A stretch of DNA of 64,000 nt, from assembly GCA_017537365.1 (NCBI GenBank), contig JAFYKZ010000002.1:1-64000 (forward strand). The letters run 5' to 3'. Of the stretch, positions 54,672 through 63,416 are shown piece by piece. Position 1 is the first letter of the stretch, and each line of letters starts with the position of its first letter. The translations under genes and the position numbers were made by a program. The stretch is from Clostridia bacterium. Lineage in GTDB: Bacteria; Bacillota; Clostridia; Oscillospirales; Acutalibacteraceae. The notes below the pieces were generated by a model, which saw only the letters and a list, made by a program, of their open reading frames with translations, was not told the origin of the DNA and ran no database searches.

Positions 54672-55859
54672 TTAGTGTTTCTCTTGGCTTTCGCGCTCAG
54701 CTATTTCTTCGGGCGAATAATAGTTTTCTTCAAAGATAAAATCCTTAATTTCATCTTTTGCTTCTTCTATATCATAATAATAATACCAAGTGCCTTTAAT
54801 GGTTTTGCCTTGTCCCTTAACATTATCATTTGGAATGCTAAGCTGGTCAAATTCGGGGGAAGCGGCTATTGCCCAAGCTCCTATGGATATAATATCATTG
54901 GTTGAAAGCGAGGTTTCGCATTCGGCAATCATAAGGCTTGCAAGCTCGGGAAGTTTTAGAGGATTCATTTTTTTAATCTCTCTGAACATAGCCGATAGAA
55001 CTTCTTTTTGGCGGTTGCCGCGCTCAACATCACCGTCAATCTTTCTGATTCTGGCGAAACATACTGCCTGAGTTCCCGATAGTCTTTGAAGTCCTGCGGT
55101 TTTAGCCATCGGCTTTTCCATACCGCCAAAATCGGTTTCTGCAACCACTCGGTTCAACTCTTTAACCTCTCGCTCATCAAGTTCAATTTCAATACCGCCT
55201 ATGTAGTCAATAATATGCGCCAGTTCAAAAAAATTCATTGTTACATAATCGGTGATTTCAAGCCCGAAGTTTTGGTTTAAGGTTTTAACCGAAAGCTGAG
55301 ATTTGCCGTATGCATAGGCGTGGGTTAGCTTATCGTAGGAATGACAGTCAATAGCAACATAACTATCTCTCGCGATAGAGGTGAGTTTAATCTTTTTATG
55401 CTTTTTATCAATAGTTAAAACAACATTAGCATCAGAACGGCCTGTTTTATTGTCCTCTCTGGTATCAAGACCTAAAAGAGCAATATTTTTATAACCTTCA
55501 AAATCTGCCGAGGCGATACCTAAATTTGCGGTATCGAGCGGGGTGCGTTCGATTTTGTTTAAAAGATTGTATGCATAACCGTAAAGCCCTAAACCTGCCA
55601 CAATGCAGATGCATAATAAAACCGCAATAAATTTTAAAAACAGATGCTTTTTGCGTTTTTTCTTTTTTGGGGGCGGTTTTCTTTGTTCGGTTTGCCTTGA
55701 ATTCCTTATTTCGTCAAGGTCATAATACTGTCTTTTAGGGGTAATATCTATCATATCAAAATCATCATAAGATTTTGAGTGAGAGGAAATATCGCGTTTT
55801 GAGTTTGAATATATATCATTATCGTTTTTTAAACCGTAATCTTCGTTATCTTTATACAT
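54672..55859 (-). CDS. LytR-CpsA-Psr (LCP) family wall-glycopolymer ligase
   Basis: A 395-aa LCP protein that attaches teichoic acid or capsular polymers to peptidoglycan. A charged cytoplasmic N-terminus (about 1-71) with PKKKKRKK precedes a membrane helix (about 72-96). The LCP domain has the conserved LLGLDTREDNKTGRSDANVVL and ARDSYV pattern (about 127-170) and RIRKIDGDVERGNRQKEVL near 270. It is next to the polysaccharide locus and may ligate its product. It has its own promoter. Confidence 0.93.
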   Translation of the reverse strand: MYKDNEDYGLKNDNDIYSNSKRDISSHSKSYDDFDMIDITPKRQYYDLDEIRNSRQTEQRKPPPKKKKRKKHLFLKFIAVLLCICIVAGLGLYGYAYNLLNKIERTPLDTANLGIASADFEGYKNIALLGLDTREDNKTGRSDANVVLTIDKKHKKIKLTSIARDSYVAIDCHSYDKLTHAYAYGKSQLSVKTLNQNFGLEITDYVTMNFFELAHIIDYIGGIEIELDEREVKELNRVVAETDFGGMEKPMAKTAGLQRLSGTQAVCFARIRKIDGDVERGNRQKEVLSAMFREIKKMNPLKLPELASLMIAECETSLSTNDIISIGAWAIAASPEFDQLSIPNDNVKGQGKTIKGTWYYYYDIEEAKDEIKDFIFEENYYSPEEIAERESQEKH

Positions 55860-55869
55860 TTTGTAACTC

Positions 55870-55903
55870 CAAAATAAAATACTCGGCTATCTCGCCGAGT
55901 ATT
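55870..55903 (-). terminator. terminator after dinB
   Basis: AATACTCGGC / GCCGAGTATT stem (55878-55887 with 55894-55903). On the minus strand it is followed by a T-rich run. The LCP transcript would begin inside this hairpin. Confidence 0.7.
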
Positions 55904-55932
55904 ATTATATTACAAATTTAAAAAAAAGTAAA
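55904..55932 (-). promoter_or_regulatory. sigma-A promoter for LCP gene
   Basis: Minus strand TTTACT (55932-55927), 17-bp spacer, TATAAT (55909-55904). Confidence 0.6.
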
Positions 55933-55937
55933 GACTT

Positions 55938-57116
55938 CTAAACCGTTGTTCCTCGTTTTATTCCGTCAAACCCGAACTTTTTACGAAGCTCGAATACACA
56001 TTCATCCAACTGCTCCTCCTCAGCCTGTTTTTCGTTTTCACCGAATAAATCCTGCTGAACGGCGGTTTCGCTATCTTTAATATTAATAGCTCTGATACCT
56101 ACCGAGCGCAAAGGCTCACCAAAGGTATAATTTTTGCAAAAAAGCTCAAAACCTTGGCGAGCTAAAACGAGGGTGCTATTGGTAGTGAAATTAAAGGTAT
56201 GGCTGAATTCTTTAACCGATAGCGAAGCCGTTCTTATATGAACCTGAACCCCTCCTGCATATAGTTTCTTTTGATGCAGAGTATCGCAAATAGACTGAGA
56301 GAACGAAAGAAAAGCTTTCCAAACTTCATCGTTATTAGTGAAATCTTTACCGCGAGTAGTTGATTTTCCGATACTCTTGGGTTTATGCTCTTCGTGTATA
56401 GAACTTACGGGGGAATTATCAAGCCCCAACGCATAATTTTTAAGCTCAGGTCCCATAATACCTAGCAGACGGTTTAAGGTTTCGTCATCCGCATCGGTTA
56501 AATCGCCTATTGTATGAATGCTTGAACTTTTAAGCTTGGCGCAAGTTTTTTTACCGACAAACAACAGGTCTGATATGGGAAGCTTCCAAACCTTTTCCTT
56601 AAAGTTTTCTCGGCTTATAACGGTAACTGCATCAGGTTTTTTCATATCTGAGCCAAGCTTTGCGAAAATCTTATTGAAGCTCACGCCTACCGATATAGTA
56701 AGCCCTAATTCTTTTTTTATATCATTTCTTATTTTATTTGCAATTTCTTCGCCTGAGCCGAATAAAACAGTACTTCCCGTAACATCAAGCCAACATTCGT
56801 CTATACCGAAAGGCTCGATTAAATCGGTATACCGAGAGTATATGTTAAAGGCTTTTTTTGAATATTCCTCATATTTATCATAAATAGCAGGGAGGGTTAC
56901 AAGCTCAGGACATTTGGCTTTTGCCTCGAAAATAGCCTCGGCTGTTTTAACTCCATAGCTTTTTGCTATTTCATTTTTTGCAAGGATTATTCCATGGCGG
57001 TTTTCCTTGTTTCCGCAAACTGCAACAGGCATCCCCTTTAAGGTTGGGTTAAAAAGAAGCGAAACCGATGCAAAAAAGTTGTTTAAATCGCAATGAAGTA
57101 TAATTCTGTCTGCCAA
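55938..57116 (-). CDS. dinB: DNA polymerase IV (Y-family translesion polymerase)
   Basis: DinB (392 aa) copies damaged DNA. Y-family motifs: IILHCDLNNFFASV at the start (metal Asp), YSRYTDLIEPFGIDECWLDVTGS near 93-115 and SVGVSFNKIFAKLGSDMKKPD near 142. A helix-hairpin-helix region (about 178-215) and the little-finger domain complete it. The TTG start follows GGAGGTGAG. A LexA-type box overlaps its promoter, so it is SOS regulated. Confidence 0.93.
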   Translation of the reverse strand: MADRIILHCDLNNFFASVSLLFNPTLKGMPVAVCGNKENRHGIILAKNEIAKSYGVKTAEAIFEAKAKCPELVTLPAIYDKYEEYSKKAFNIYSRYTDLIEPFGIDECWLDVTGSTVLFGSGEEIANKIRNDIKKELGLTISVGVSFNKIFAKLGSDMKKPDAVTVISRENFKEKVWKLPISDLLFVGKKTCAKLKSSSIHTIGDLTDADDETLNRLLGIMGPELKNYALGLDNSPVSSIHEEHKPKSIGKSTTRGKDFTNNDEVWKAFLSFSQSICDTLHQKKLYAGGVQVHIRTASLSVKEFSHTFNFTTNSTLVLARQGFELFCKNYTFGEPLRSVGIRAINIKDSETAVQQDLFGENEKQAEEEQLDECVFELRKKFGFDGIKRGTTV

Positions 57117-57132
57117 AAGCTCACCTCCAAAG

Positions 57133-57144
57133 GAACATGTGTTC
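57133..57144. promoter_or_regulatory. LexA (SOS) box of dinB
   Basis: GAACATGTGTTC matches the core of the Gram-positive LexA consensus CGAAC-N4-GTTYC. It lies directly after the dinB -10 box. Confidence 0.85.
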
Positions 57145-57151
57145 TATGGTT

Positions 57152-57180
57152 ATTATACTACTAAATTGATTTAATGTAAA
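57152..57180 (-). promoter_or_regulatory. dinB promoter
   Basis: Minus strand TTTACA (57180-57175), 17-bp spacer, TATAAT (57157-57152). LexA at 57133-57144 would block it. Confidence 0.75.
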
Positions 57181-57186
57181 GAGGTT

Positions 57187-57495
57187 TTAAATTTCAAATT
57201 TTTCCAATGCTTTAATATGAAGTCTTTCTATATGGCGTTTGCTGTAATTTAGTATTAATGCGATTTCCTCTAATGTTTTGCCGAAAACATATTTTTGCAT
57301 TAAAAGTTCGCAAAGAATAGGGTCATCAAGCTTTGATATCTTTTTTTCAATTTCTTTCCGAAGTTTTTTGCAAGCTGCAATTTTTTCATCATATTCAGAT
57401 ATATTTTCTTTATGACTTAGTTTTAATCTTTTGAAGGAATTGATTCGCATTTCCTGATATTTATATTGTTTTAGGTAGTTTTTCTTTTTTTGCAT
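57187..57495 (-). CDS. small sigma-70 region-4-like HTH protein
   Basis: A 102-aa protein with a helical N-terminus (about 1-55, Lys-rich, coiled) and a C-terminal helix-turn-helix like sigma region 4: KTLEEIALILNYSKRHIERLHIKALEKF. Phage-type sigma-like regulators share this shape. It overlaps the zinc-finger gene by 25 bases on the same strand. Function is unknown; likely a regulator of the adjacent module. Confidence 0.65.
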   Translation of the reverse strand: MQKKKNYLKQYKYQEMRINSFKRLKLSHKENISEYDEKIAACKKLRKEIEKKISKLDDPILCELLMQKYVFGKTLEEIALILNYSKRHIERLHIKALEKFEI

Positions 57496-57863
57496 TTTTT
57501 CTTTTCCTTTGGTAAAATGAAAGCAACATACTGACCGTAGCTTAAATTTTTATTATTAAGCTTATTATAATTTTCTAAGCCTTTGATAATATCATTTAGA
57601 GTGGTATCAATTTTTAACGCAGGTTTCTTTTTAAAGGTTAAATCGTTATCTTTTTTTCGGCATTTATTACTGCAATAATCTTTTTCTCCAACCGAGAGCT
57701 TTACTCCGCAATGCTTGCAATGAGTTAAAACCTTTTCAAAAATCTTTTCCGATTTACAGGCAGGGCAGATAAATATAAGCTCATGGGGCGAAGAAACTGA
57801 ATGAGTTTCATAATGCCGTTTTGGGTTTTCAAATTCTAAACCGCAGTTTTTGCAGTAAAACAT
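57471..57863 (-). CDS. zinc-finger protein, unknown function
   Basis: A 130-aa protein with many Cys pairs: C4/C7, C33/C36, C48/C51 and C63/C67. These suggest two or three zinc knuckles. Residues 85-120 look like a helical tail, ending in a Lys-rich stretch. Similar architectures occur in mobile-element regulators. AGGAG precedes the ATG. Its transcript starts from a promoter that faces the XRE gene's promoter. No function can be assigned. Confidence 0.6.
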   Translation of the reverse strand: MFYCKNCGLEFENPKRHYETHSVSSPHELIFICPACKSEKIFEKVLTHCKHCGVKLSVGEKDYCSNKCRKKDNDLTFKKKPALKIDTTLNDIIKGLENYNKLNNKNLSYGQYVAFILPKEKKKCKKRKTT

Positions 57864-57875
57864 TTTTAATTCTCC

Positions 57876-57992
57876 TTGACAAATGTTAAATTTCGTATTA
57901 TAATAAAGAAAATTACGAATTTACGTAATGCAAGAGTATTATAATACGAAAAAACGAAATTGTCAAGTTAAAATTACGAATTTTCGAAATTT
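57876..57992. promoter_or_regulatory. face-to-face promoters with repeated TTACGAA-type operators
   Basis: Plus promoter TTGACA (57876-57881), 17 bp, TATAAT (57899-57904); minus promoter TTGACA (57966-57961), 17 bp, TATAAT (57943-57938). They point toward each other. Inverted repeats ATTACG-N6-CGTAAT (57912-57929) and AAATTACGAATTTTCGAAATTT-like (57971-57992) and further CGAA/TTCG half-sites lie between and beside them, likely operators for the XRE protein. Confidence 0.7.
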
Positions 57993-58002
57993 GGAGGAAA
58001 AT

Positions 58003-58329
58003 ATGAATTTTATCTACGATTTAATTGAGGAATTATGCGTTAAAAAAGGAATAAATATAACAACTTTATGCCGTGAGTGCGGTATCCCTCGTTCTATTAT
58101 GACCGACTATAAAAAGGGAAGAATAAAAAGCTTATCCTTAAATAATATAACTAAAATAGCTGATTATTTTGGTGTTGAGGTTGGTTATTTATGTGGCGCA
58201 CCATTAACAGCCGCAAGTGATGAGGCATTAAAAAAAGCCTTGTTTGGTGAGGGCGTTTTGGTTACTGATGAAATGTGGCAAGAGGTTAAAGATTATGCCG
58301 AGTTTATAAAGCAAAAATATAATAAATAG
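58003..58329 (+). CDS. XRE-family transcriptional regulator
   Basis: A 108-aa helix-turn-helix protein. The HTH (about 16-60) includes ITTLCRECGIPRSIMTDYKKGRIKSL, and a helical tail (about 70-105) follows. ATG at 58003 has GGAGG six bases upstream, overlapping the last operator-like repeat; an upstream extension from 57928 is not supported. It likely represses itself and the divergent zinc-finger gene, an inference from the operator layout. Confidence 0.85.
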   Translation: MNFIYDLIEELCVKKGINITTLCRECGIPRSIMTDYKKGRIKSLSLNNITKIADYFGVEVGYLCGAPLTAASDEALKKALFGEGVLVTDEMWQEVKDYAEFIKQKYNK

Positions 58330-58334
58330 CAAAT

Positions 58335-58371
58335 AAAAATTCCGATTGAAATTTCAATCGGAATTTTTTGT
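58335..58371. terminator. bidirectional terminator between XRE and esterase genes
   Basis: A long perfect inverted repeat (58335-58351 with 58352-58368), flanked by T6. Confidence 0.92.
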
Positions 58372-58374
58372 CTT

Positions 58375-59214
58375 TTAAAGATTAAATGTAAGCTTTAACC
58401 ATTTCTCTAAGCTTTCGGTCCAAGCAGAAGCATGGATTATATCAGGGGTTAAAGCTTCTTTATCGTAAACTTCGGTATTGCATATAGAAAGACCGTGTTG
58501 ACCGTAAGGATAAATATGAAGTTCATAAGGGATTTTTTTCTCAGATAAAGCTGCAGCATATAAAAGGCTATTCATAACAGGCACAGTGCCGTCTGCCGCT
58601 GTATGCCAAATAAATGCGGGTGGAGTGTTTTCTTTAACACAACGATCGGCCGAGAAATAATTAACCTCATCCTCATTTGGAGTATGACCTAAAAGATTTT
58701 GAAAACTTCCTATATTAGCATATTTTTTATCAGCGGTGATAACCGGGTAGCAAAGAATGGAAGCATTAACAGGTTTGCTATCGGGGAATATTTCGCGAAC
58801 TTCTTTGCAATCATACATTGTTGAATAATGCGCAGCCAAATGACCGCCTGCTGAAAAACCTATAATTGCAATTTTTTCAGTATCGCAATTCCATTCATCT
58901 GCATTTTTGTGGATAAGCTCTAATGTAGCCGCAACTTCACAAAGTTGGGTAGGGAAATGATGATGCGCAGTAGAATAGTTAAGTAAAAAAGCATTGAAAC
59001 CTTGGGTTAAAAATCTAAGCGCAACCTGTTCACTTTCGCGCTCACTGCACATCCAATAACCACCGCCCGGGCAAACGATAACGCAAGGTCTTTTATTATC
59101 TTGGCGATTCATTTCAACCGAATTATATGGCAAATAAAGGGTTAAGGTTGGATTAGCATCATTGTTGCCTAAAAACTCGAAATGCTCTTTTAAATAAATT
59201 TTCTCATGTTTCAT
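58375..59214 (-). CDS. alpha/beta hydrolase, acetyl-esterase-like
   Basis: A 279-aa cytoplasmic alpha/beta hydrolase. The oxyanion region CPGGGYWM near 50 and nucleophile GFSAGG near 121 belong to the BD-FAE/CE10-like group. The acid is in AADGTVPV near 208 and His in GQHGLS near 243. Likely removes acyl groups from small carbohydrate esters. It has no signal peptide. It is the last gene of a minus-strand group starting near 63248. Confidence 0.85.
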   Translation of the reverse strand: MKHEKIYLKEHFEFLGNNDANPTLTLYLPYNSVEMNRQDNKRPCVIVCPGGGYWMCSERESEQVALRFLTQGFNAFLLNYSTAHHHFPTQLCEVAATLELIHKNADEWNCDTEKIAIIGFSAGGHLAAHYSTMYDCKEVREIFPDSKPVNASILCYPVITADKKYANIGSFQNLLGHTPNEDEVNYFSADRCVKENTPPAFIWHTAADGTVPVMNSLLYAAALSEKKIPYELHIYPYGQHGLSICNTEVYDKEALTPDIIHASAWTESLEKWLKLTFNL

Positions 59215-59231
59215 AATTTATCATTCCTTTT

Positions 59232-59447
59232 TTATTTTTCAATAAATTTAAATCTTTTATAGGTTTTGCCATCTCGTTCAACCTTTTCATTCCACATAGA
59301 AGCAGGTCTTACCCAGAGTTCTTTTTCGCCGTATAAGGCACGGTAAACCACCATTTCTTCCAAGGTTTCGGAATTTTTTGCAATACAGATAACCTCATAT
59401 TCATTACCTTTAAAATGGCGGTATTTTCCAATTTTTATTTCTTCCAT
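59232..59447 (-). CDS. DUF1653 domain protein
   Basis: A 71-aa protein matching DUF1653: KIGKYRHFKGNEYEVICIA, MVVYRALYGEKELWVRPASMW, then a short C-terminus. Function is unknown. It sits 17 bases upstream of the esterase and two bases after the GNAT gene. Confidence 0.85.
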   Translation of the reverse strand: MEEIKIGKYRHFKGNEYEVICIAKNSETLEEMVVYRALYGEKELWVRPASMWNEKVERDGKTYKRFKFIEK

Positions 59448-59449
59448 AG

Positions 59450-59965
59450 CTACTCCATACTGTATAAAAAATTAATGGTTTCGTTTATTTCTTTACTATA
59501 ATAATACATTAAAGTAAAGCTCTCGCCGTTAGGTTTAATATTTTCGGTCAGAGCTTTTAAATCGCCGATAGGGATTATAAAATTATTATTCGAAATCTCG
59601 CTTTTTGCAGGTATCGTTTTAAATTTGAAACGCGAATAATAATTAATCAGGCTATCGGTTGCAGGCCGCAAAAATATAAAATGATTTGGAAATTCTTTTT
59701 TAATATTTTCTAAGAGGGTAGCCATATAACCTTTTCCACGCTCGGATTTTAAGGTTGCGGCAGCATAAATATAAACAGAGGGAATAACTTCTTGGTTTAA
59801 TTTTAAATTGCATTCAAATGCAAAAAGCTCTGCTACTATCTTTTTGTTTTCTACTAAATATCTGCAAGAATTAAAGCAATTATCAAATAAAAATTTTCTA
59901 AATTCTCTGTCTTCTGTTCCAAAAGCCTCGCAGTATATCAGCTCTAATTCGTTTTTTATATTCAT
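59450..59965 (-). CDS. GNAT-family acetyltransferase
   Basis: A 171-aa GNAT N-acetyltransferase. The acetyl-CoA loop appears as LKSERGKGYMATLLENI near 82-98, after YAAATL. The acceptor is unknown. It follows the DUF2156 gene by one base and precedes DUF1653, so all four are probably co-transcribed. Confidence 0.82.
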   Translation of the reverse strand: MNIKNELELIYCEAFGTEDREFRKFLFDNCFNSCRYLVENKKIVAELFAFECNLKLNQEVIPSVYIYAAATLKSERGKGYMATLLENIKKEFPNHFIFLRPATDSLINYYSRFKFKTIPAKSEISNNNFIIPIGDLKALTENIKPNGESFTLMYYYSKEINETINFLYSME

Positions 59966-59966
59966 T

Positions 59967-60848
59967 TTATTTCACCGGAGTGCAAGAATATTTTTTAAGC
60001 AAAATATGAGGATGATAGGAAAGCTTTGCTTTCCTGAGCCCTTCTAAGCCTAAATCGTCCTCGCGGTTTATATATTTATAGTTTTCAAGTTCATTTAAAG
60101 CAAATTGATTATTTATAACAGTATATGCTTCGCCGTAATCTTTTAAGGCTTTTTCGATATGAATATCAAAAACCTCGTCATTTATAGCTGAACCCAAAGT
60201 GAAAGCAACGGCTTTTTCATTTATTAAAATCATACCGCCTTTAATTTCAAGAGCCTCGAAATTGTTTAGAATAATATCAATTCCGTTTTTTTCGCAAAGC
60301 ATATATTTATCAAGTCTATCAATATTTTCAGCATACCAAAGGGCAGCACATTCGCGGACCTTTTCAATATTATCGGCAGTGATTTTTTCATATTTCCAAT
60401 TATGCTTTTTAGAAAAGGCATTAATATGGTTTCGCTTGCTATGATATTTTTTACCTTTTAAGAAAGCTAAATTATCCCTTAAATAAATATAATCGCAGGC
60501 ATCTCGGCTTTCCTTTAAATTATAGTTTTTGCTTTCGACTTCTATAAATTTTGAAAAACGCTCGCCCTCTTGCGCCCAAAAGGAAGGGGACTTATCAGAG
60601 CAATATTCATATATAAGTTTTAAACCTTTTTCAAAATCATCACCCATAGGAAGTTTGAAAACCTCGCGGTCTTTATTTCCCGATTTAATAATAACCTGAC
60701 CGTCGCAAATTGCCATCATATTGTTATATGTGCATTGCCAAACAAGCAGATTAACAAAGGAGTTTTCGCAAGAAAACTCTTTATTGCTTGCGGTGAATTT
60801 TTTATATAAATCTAAATCGCTAAGTTCAATTTTTTTAAATTCAAGCAT
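59967..60848 (-). CDS. DUF2156 phosphatidylglycerol lysyltransferase-like (GNAT-fold) protein
   Basis: A 293-aa protein resembling the DUF2156/MprF C-terminal acyltransferase domain: NSFVNLLVWQ near 30, KGKKYHSKRNHINAF near 133-147 and NEVFDIHIEKALKDYG near 225. It lacks membrane segments, so it is not full-length MprF; it might aminoacylate a soluble or peripheral substrate. It lies between a PBP gene and a GNAT gene. Confidence 0.8.
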   Translation of the reverse strand: MLEFKKIELSDLDLYKKFTASNKEFSCENSFVNLLVWQCTYNNMMAICDGQVIIKSGNKDREVFKLPMGDDFEKGLKLIYEYCSDKSPSFWAQEGERFSKFIEVESKNYNLKESRDACDYIYLRDNLAFLKGKKYHSKRNHINAFSKKHNWKYEKITADNIEKVRECAALWYAENIDRLDKYMLCEKNGIDIILNNFEALEIKGGMILINEKAVAFTLGSAINDEVFDIHIEKALKDYGEAYTVINNQFALNELENYKYINREDDLGLEGLRKAKLSYHPHILLKKYSCTPVK

Positions 60849-60854
60849 AAAAAA

Positions 60855-63248
60855 CTATTCACTCTCGGTTTGTTGATTGCTTTGGTTTTGAGAAGTTGTG
60901 CCTTCGGTTTGAGGTTTGCTTTCGGTATCAGGCTTTTCAGTTTTTTTATCTTCCTCTGAGCCTGGTGTAGCCAAGAGCTTTCCTTGGTGAGAAGAGCAAG
61001 CAGAGGGAATGTTACTTTGCCTGTACCAACCTATAGCTTTTGAGGGACAAGCTTCGGTTGCTAAATCGCCTGTTGCGGTACAATAGTATTTTTTGGAGGC
61101 ATAAGAACTTTCTTCAAATTCTTTAACTTTAAGATTTGCATGAACAGGAGACATAACATTACCCCACATTTTAAGGGCTATACCGCTATGTCTTGACGGG
61201 ATAGGCTCCATAACCTCATAACCGCACCAACATGATGCAACATAATAAGGTGTTCCGCCAACAAACCAAAGGTCGTTTTGGTCGTTAGAAGTACCTGTTT
61301 TAGCAAAAATTTTCATTTTAGGAATATATGATTTAGCGGCAGCACCTGTACCATTAGAACCATAAACTACCTGTTGCAATAAATGGTTCATAACGGTTGC
61401 AGTATCCTCGCTTATAGCCATTTGAGGCTCTGATTTGCGCTCTAAAATAACCTTGCCCTTTTGGTCGGTTACTTTGGTATAAAGAGAAGGCTCATAGTAG
61501 TAACCGCCGTTTCCAAATATCGCAAATGCGGCGGCGGATTCAAGAGTTGTAAGACCGCCGTTAGTACCGCCCATTCCCAATGGCGATAAATTCATATCTT
61601 CTTTGTTAAGGGATTTAACTCCCAATTTTTGGGTTAAGAAATCATATGAGGTCTGGGGAGTCATTTTATTAACAAGATAAACAGGTATAGTGTTTACCGA
61701 GCGTTCAAGAGCATATTGAACGGTAATATTTCCCCAATAGGATGAATACCAGTTTTTAGGAGTCCATCCGTTATAATTGGTTTTAGTATCGTTAACTATT
61801 GTTGAATAGGTTATCATATCCTGCTCAATCGCGGGGGCATAAGCCGCAATCGGCTTCATAGTAGAACCTGGTTGACGCACCGCATCGGTAGCGCAGTTGA
61901 AACCGCGGTTGGTGGTTTTTTCACCGATACCGCCAACGAGCGCTTTAACATTGCCTTGATAGTCCATAACGGTTATACCGCCGGTCATTCTTTTACCGCT
62001 TTTTCCTTTTATGCCATAGGTATCAACCTGACTGAAAACTTTTTCTGCAGCAGCTTGAATATCAGTGTCAACAGTTGCATAAATTTTATAGCCGCCGGTA
62101 TAGAAAAGCTTATTTGCATGAGCTTGGTCGTAACCGTATTTCTCGGCAAGGTCTTTTGATACCTCGGTTATAAGGGCATCAACAAAATAAGAGTTAACAC
62201 TGCTTTGACTAAGAACACGTTTATCAGCCACTATTTTAAGCTCGGTTTTGAGAGCCGCATTATATTCTTCCTCGGTGATATAGCCTTGGTCATACATTTG
62301 GTATAAAACCGATTCGCGTCTTTGTTTGTTATTTTCTGGGTTATCGTCAGGAGCATAATAAGAAGGGCTCTTAGTAATAGAAGCGAGGCAGGCACATTCA
62401 GCGATAGTAAGGTCGTTTACGCTTTTGCCGAAATAATAGTTTGCCGCAACCTCAACACCGTATGTTCCGTGTCCCATAGGGATAGTATTGAGGTAACATT
62501 CTAAAATAATATCCTTAGAATATTTACCCTCTAAAAATCTTGCTCTCATAATTTCTCTGACCTTACGGCTGGCTTTCTGAGAGCGGTCATCGGTCAGGTT
62601 TTTAACTAACTGCTGGGTTATGGTTGAACCGCCCTGACGGGAGGAATAAATAGGTAAAAACTCATTTACGAAAGCACCCATAGTACGCTTCCAGTCAACA
62701 CCTTCATGTTCAAAGAAACGCTTGTCCTCAATAGCGACAAAAGCGTTGGCGAGCATTTGAGGTATACCGTCATAACCTTCGTCCTTATTGTCGATAGCAA
62801 CCTTATCGTAGTCTACCCAAATTCGATTGAATTCACCATGCAATCGGCGGTATTCTTTGTAACCGCCGTTATCGTCATCAACATAAATAGTGGTTGTATA
62901 ATTAAGAGAGTTTTCAAGGTCTTCATCCATAGTACCGTCTACCATAGTGAAGGCATAAAACATAAAACCGCCAACAACGATAGAAACGGTTATAATTCCA
63001 ACCAAGAAAACTGTTAAAATACCTTTTAAAATACTTTTTTTAAGGTTTTTAGACTTGCGGGTTTTCTTTGGTTTTGCAGAGGGAGTGCCTTCTTTTTTAG
63101 AAGAAAAACTATTCAAGTCGAAGCTTACACTATCAGAGCCCGAAAGATTACTCGAATTATCATAGCTGAAAAGCTCGCGGTCTTCTTCGGGGTTATATTT
63201 ATTGTTATTAGAATTGTTTGAAAAACTGCTTATATTATTATCGTCCAT
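60855..63248 (-). CDS. class A penicillin-binding protein (PBP1A type), paralogue 2
   Basis: A 797-aa bifunctional peptidoglycan synthase. A long Ser/Asn-rich cytoplasmic tail (about 1-70) precedes the membrane helix (about 72-97). The GT51 domain shows IEDKRFFEHEGVDWKRT near 172-188 and GGSTITQQLVKN near 207. The transpeptidase has GSTMKP near 464 and KTGTSND near 663. A Gln/Thr/Glu-rich tail follows after CPSKAIGWY. Its GT51 and transpeptidase domains share motifs with the 30583-32856 protein but the flanking tails differ. It heads the minus-strand cluster. Confidence 0.94.
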   Translation of the reverse strand: MDDNNISSFSNNSNNNKYNPEEDRELFSYDNSSNLSGSDSVSFDLNSFSSKKEGTPSAKPKKTRKSKNLKKSILKGILTVFLVGIITVSIVVGGFMFYAFTMVDGTMDEDLENSLNYTTTIYVDDDNGGYKEYRRLHGEFNRIWVDYDKVAIDNKDEGYDGIPQMLANAFVAIEDKRFFEHEGVDWKRTMGAFVNEFLPIYSSRQGGSTITQQLVKNLTDDRSQKASRKVREIMRARFLEGKYSKDIILECYLNTIPMGHGTYGVEVAANYYFGKSVNDLTIAECACLASITKSPSYYAPDDNPENNKQRRESVLYQMYDQGYITEEEYNAALKTELKIVADKRVLSQSSVNSYFVDALITEVSKDLAEKYGYDQAHANKLFYTGGYKIYATVDTDIQAAAEKVFSQVDTYGIKGKSGKRMTGGITVMDYQGNVKALVGGIGEKTTNRGFNCATDAVRQPGSTMKPIAAYAPAIEQDMITYSTIVNDTKTNYNGWTPKNWYSSYWGNITVQYALERSVNTIPVYLVNKMTPQTSYDFLTQKLGVKSLNKEDMNLSPLGMGGTNGGLTTLESAAAFAIFGNGGYYYEPSLYTKVTDQKGKVILERKSEPQMAISEDTATVMNHLLQQVVYGSNGTGAAAKSYIPKMKIFAKTGTSNDQNDLWFVGGTPYYVASCWCGYEVMEPIPSRHSGIALKMWGNVMSPVHANLKVKEFEESSYASKKYYCTATGDLATEACPSKAIGWYRQSNIPSACSSHQGKLLATPGSEEDKKTEKPDTESKPQTEGTTSQNQSNQQTESE

Positions 63249-63283
63249 AAATACTGCCTCCTTATAAGCGATTATTCTTTATT

Positions 63284-63312
63284 ATTTTACCACAATTATC
63301 CTAAAAAATCAA
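63284..63312 (-). promoter_or_regulatory. sigma-A promoter for PBP paralogue 2
   Basis: Minus strand TTGATT (63312-63307), 17-bp spacer, TAAAAT (63289-63284). Confidence 0.6.
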
Positions 63313-63416
63313 CTTTTTGGATATTTAAAAGCAGAAAAATCGAATTTTGTAATATTTTGTAATATCTTATTTATATAAAATATGATATAATATTTTGTAA
63401 AAAGGCAGGTGATAGA

